A stretch of 64,000 nucleotides of DNA, taken from Pelobium manganitolerans (GTDB lineage Bacteria > Bacteroidota > Bacteroidia > Sphingobacteriales > Sphingobacteriaceae). Where the stretch lies: contig NZ_MBTA01000001.1 in NCBI RefSeq assembly GCF_003609575.1, positions 434,001 through 498,000 of the forward strand. The letters run 5' to 3'. Shown one piece after another: positions 62,200 to 64,000 of the stretch. The translations under genes and the position numbers were made by a program. The notes beneath the pieces are model-generated. The model searched no databases. It saw only the letters and a list, made by a program, of their open reading frames with translations, and was not told the origin of the DNA. The number at the start of each line of letters is the position of its first letter. Position 1 is the stretch's first letter.

Positions 62200-63180
62200 T
62201 TAGTAAACCTTAAAAAGCCGGTTCTTTCCCTCCCAAATCAATCTGATACCCGCGTAAGCTAAAATTAGCATAACAAAAAAAGTGTAAGCCAACTCATCTG
62301 CTGCGTAAATCAAGCATACGTTTAATACAATTTGTGCCGTTGCATAAATGGCAGAGATGAATACGTGTGGCCATTTACGCTCATTAGCCAGGTACTGATA
62401 AAAATGCGAGCGGTGGGCATCAAATATATTTTCTCTCCTAAATATGCGGCAAATGATGGTGGCCACAGCATCTAAGCCATATATGCCTAAAAGCAAAATC
62501 CATTTTAGGTTTTCGGTAGCAACAATCAGTTTCAATATTAAAAAGCTCAATATCAAAGCCATAGCTATACTGCCCACATCGCCGGCAAAAGCTTTAGCGC
62601 GCTTGCGCAGATTAAAAAATCCAAAAACTGCTAAAGCAGCAAGCAAAAAGCAGAAGATATCCTCGTTTAATAGCTGCACGCTTTGCCGGATTTGGATAAG
62701 CCAAATGCTAGCAATTGCCACCGCCGAATATAAAACCGTAATGCCATTGATGCCGTCCATAAAGTTATAGGCGTTAATGATACCGATGATGACGATGAGG
62801 GCAGGGATTAAGAGGAGCAAGGAAAAAGGAGTAAGGAATAAAGATGTATCGGTGGACAAATAAACCTGATAAAGAATTGCTAAAACAGCGACAAGGTGTA
62901 CAGCAATGCGAAGTTTATTGTTTAAGGTTAAAACATCGTCCAGAAAGCTGATGGCAGCGATAGCAAAGACGCCGAATGCTAAATATATCAAACCGGGCTC
63001 AAAAGCGGCCACTCCGATTATCAGCGCAAGCGGAAACAGGATACCGCCCCCGCGCAGGGTAATTTGGCTATGGGAACTTCGCTGGTTGGGCTTATCTATG
63101 ATGTTAAACCGGTCCGCTATACGGAAATATATGATTTCTAAAATAAAGAAACAGAAGACTGCGGTAAAGAATAGGAGCAT
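62200..63180 (-). CDS. WecA/MraY-type undecaprenyl-phosphate sugar-1-phosphate transferase
   Basis: 326 aa, about 10 transmembrane helices, family GT4 (MraY_WecA). Conserved sites: DKPNQRSSHSQITLRGGGI (about 29-47), FLDDVLTLNNKLR (about 79-91, the DD pair) and NAYNFMDGINGI (about 136-147). It loads a sugar phosphate onto undecaprenyl phosphate, starting polysaccharide chains. Residues 111-123 (DTSLFLTPFSLLL), just before the NAYNFMDG helix, are encoded by a heptad array (H5), which appears to be inserted without breaking the frame. Confidence 0.9.
   Translation of the reverse strand: MLLFFTAVFCFFILEIIYFRIADRFNIIDKPNQRSSHSQITLRGGGILFPLALIIGVAAFEPGLIYLAFGVFAIAAISFLDDVLTLNNKLRIAVHLVAVLAILYQVYLSTDTSLFLTPFSLLLLIPALIVIIGIINAYNFMDGINGITVLYSAVAIASIWLIQIRQSVQLLNEDIFCFLLAALAVFGFFNLRKRAKAFAGDVGSIAMALILSFLILKLIVATENLKWILLLGIYGLDAVATIICRIFRRENIFDAHRSHFYQYLANERKWPHVFISAIYATAQIVLNVCLIYAADELAYTFFVMLILAYAGIRLIWEGKNRLFKVY
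62814..62848. repeat. Heptad array H5 inside the WecA-like gene
   Basis: Five consecutive heptads: GGAGCAA, GGAAAAA, GGAGTAA, GGAATAA, AGATGTA. They are read on the opposite strand as part of the coding frame (residues about 111-123). Confidence 0.8.
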
Positions 63181-63181
63181 T

Positions 63182-63257
63182 AGGGTTTAGATGTTGGATG
63201 TTCGGAATAATGGGATGGAAGATTGGACTAATGGTATGATGGAATGGAGCATTGTTG
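63182..63257. repeat. Degenerate heptad/octad array H6
   Basis: AGGGTTT, AGATGTT, GGATGTT, CGGAATA (63182-63209) keep the 7-nt step; the following ATGG-containing units (to about 63257) step by 8. It fills part of the 135-bp gap between the WecA-like gene and the truncated regulator. Confidence 0.6.
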
Positions 63258-63315
63258 AAATATGAGGATATATAGATGTTTAGACGTTATATTGAAAGCT
63301 TTACTTATCGATGCC

Positions 63316-64000
63316 TCACAAATTCAAAAATTTTTTACCTCTTTCGGTAAGCCGATATTTTTGTAGCCTGCTGTTAGGTTTATCGGGCATGGTTTGCATA
63401 ATTAGGCCCATTTGCAAGGCCGGGTGGATGTAGTTCTCTCTAAAGGTTTGGCGGTGCTTAATGCCTAATCTTGAGCGCATTTCACCGGCCGAAAGTGCGT
63501 CTGCCTTTAAAAGATTCAATAGTTGAGCGACTGGGTCGGTGACTGGGTCGGTGAGTGGGTCGATGTAAGATAAATAATGCTTTGAAATAGGCACTATCAC
63601 GTCAAAAACGGTGATTTTAGAAAAGTCGAACTTGGCGGCGCCGTTCCCATTTTCTTGCAACGTCTCCTTCACGCGCGTTACCCCTCTACTGAAACGGTTT
63701 ACATAGCCCAGTACTTTCATCGCTTCTGCGATAACCGGGTTGCGATAATCATTCACATTAGGAAAATTCTCTGGCCGGGGATTGCCGTATAAGCCTCCGG
63801 CATTCATTATTTCTATACGATTGCTAAATTCATAAAAACGGATCGGTGTATTAGACTCGTAATCGCGATGCATAACCGCATTCATCATCAATTCTCTAAT
63901 AGCCCACTGCGCATAATTTTTCGCGCTTTCTTCCCGTAAAATGCTAATAGGTACAGGTTGCTTTTTGATGACTGCCGTTTCTATAAAAGTATCAGACCAA
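63316..64000 (-). CDS. Truncated ATP-binding putative transcriptional regulator (HATPase_c_4 type)
   Basis: The frame is open from the right edge (the first complete codons at 64000 read WSDTFIETAVIKKQ) to the stop at 63316, so the start is missing; about 228 codons are visible. The pattern WAIRELMMNAVMHRDYESNTPIRFYEFSNRIEIMNAGGLYG is the HATPase_c_4 domain that follows an AlbA_2 (Schlafen-like) DNA-binding domain in this family. A linker with DPLTDPVTDPV repeats leads to a C-terminal winged helix (LSAGEMRSRLGIKHRQTFRENYI, then YRLTERGKKFL). Likely a DNA-binding regulator or defence-associated protein; the target is unknown. Confidence 0.82.
   Translation of the reverse strand, partial: WSDTFIETAVIKKQPVPISILREESAKNYAQWAIRELMMNAVMHRDYESNTPIRFYEFSNRIEIMNAGGLYGNPRPENFPNVNDYRNPVIAEAMKVLGYVNRFSRGVTRVKETLQENGNGAAKFDFSKITVFDVIVPISKHYLSYIDPLTDPVTDPVAQLLNLLKADALSAGEMRSRLGIKHRQTFRENYIHPALQMGLIMQTMPDKPNSRLQKYRLTERGKKFLNL

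Noticed and set aside
63316-63891. 191-aa version of the right-edge regulator starting at 63891
   Set aside because: The frame continues upstream to the window edge with family-like residues, so that start is only an internal TTG.

Overview
The window looks like chromosome from a Bacteroidota bacterium, most likely Sphingobacteriaceae (Pedobacter/Mucilaginibacter type). Evidence: type IX secretion (T9SS/Por) C-terminal sorting domains, many TAnnTTTG -7 promoter boxes, a short 334-aa NuoG, Bacteroidota-type families (DUF3078, DUF4159, Wzi/RemB-like) and weak Shine-Dalgarno signals. I see no rRNA, tRNA, CRISPR array, transposase or phage.

Layout. 1-5.2 kb: end of a DUF4369/TlpA-like gene, an arginase-family gene, an epimerase, a phosphoserine phosphatase fused to a reduced SerA, miaE, and a 59-aa membrane protein overlapping miaE. 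5.2-25 kb: a pectin locus in three transcription units. Unit A has four T9SS-secreted proteins (a binding-module protein, PL1, PL9 and a giant CE8). Unit B has a PL9 lipoprotein and a compact CE8. Unit C has GH28, GH105, UxaB and UxaA. Together they de-esterify and cleave pectin outside the cell, finish oligomers in the envelope, and convert galacturonate-derived tagaturonate to 2-keto-3-deoxygluconate. No SusC/SusD pair or regulator is in the window. All three units have the same upstream architecture: a CGTT-N6-AACGrTTGC element exactly 45 nt before a TAnnATTG box. 25-25.6 kb: a hairpin-bearing tandem duplication. 25.6-34.5 kb: DUF3078, Dcp peptidase, PadR/PspC pair, a small unknown gene and polA. 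34.6-48.1 kb: complete nuoA-N (complex I), interrupted by two repeat blocks (nuoE-nuoF, nuoF-nuoG). 48-56 kb: dedA, ppa, corC-like, rsmE, DUF4159, pyrH, frr, a small membrane protein and dxs. 56-64 kb, minus strand: the start of a surface-polysaccharide locus (glycosyltransferase, Wzi-like, CapD/WbpM-like, WecA-like) with a HepT/MntA-type pair whose HepT gene is frameshifted, and a truncated ATP-binding regulator.

The most unusual signals are: (1) the three-promoter pectin architecture with invariant spacing; (2) a family of purine-rich arrays with exact 7-nt periodicity (AGANNNN/GGANNNN), some with an opposite-strand second arm, found in the nuo operon, the capsule region and inside two coding sequences; (3) a SerB-SerA fusion that has lost the NAD-binding domain but kept the ACT domain; (4) an arginase-family protein lacking two of six canonical metal ligands; (5) two compensating single-base indels in the HepT-like gene.
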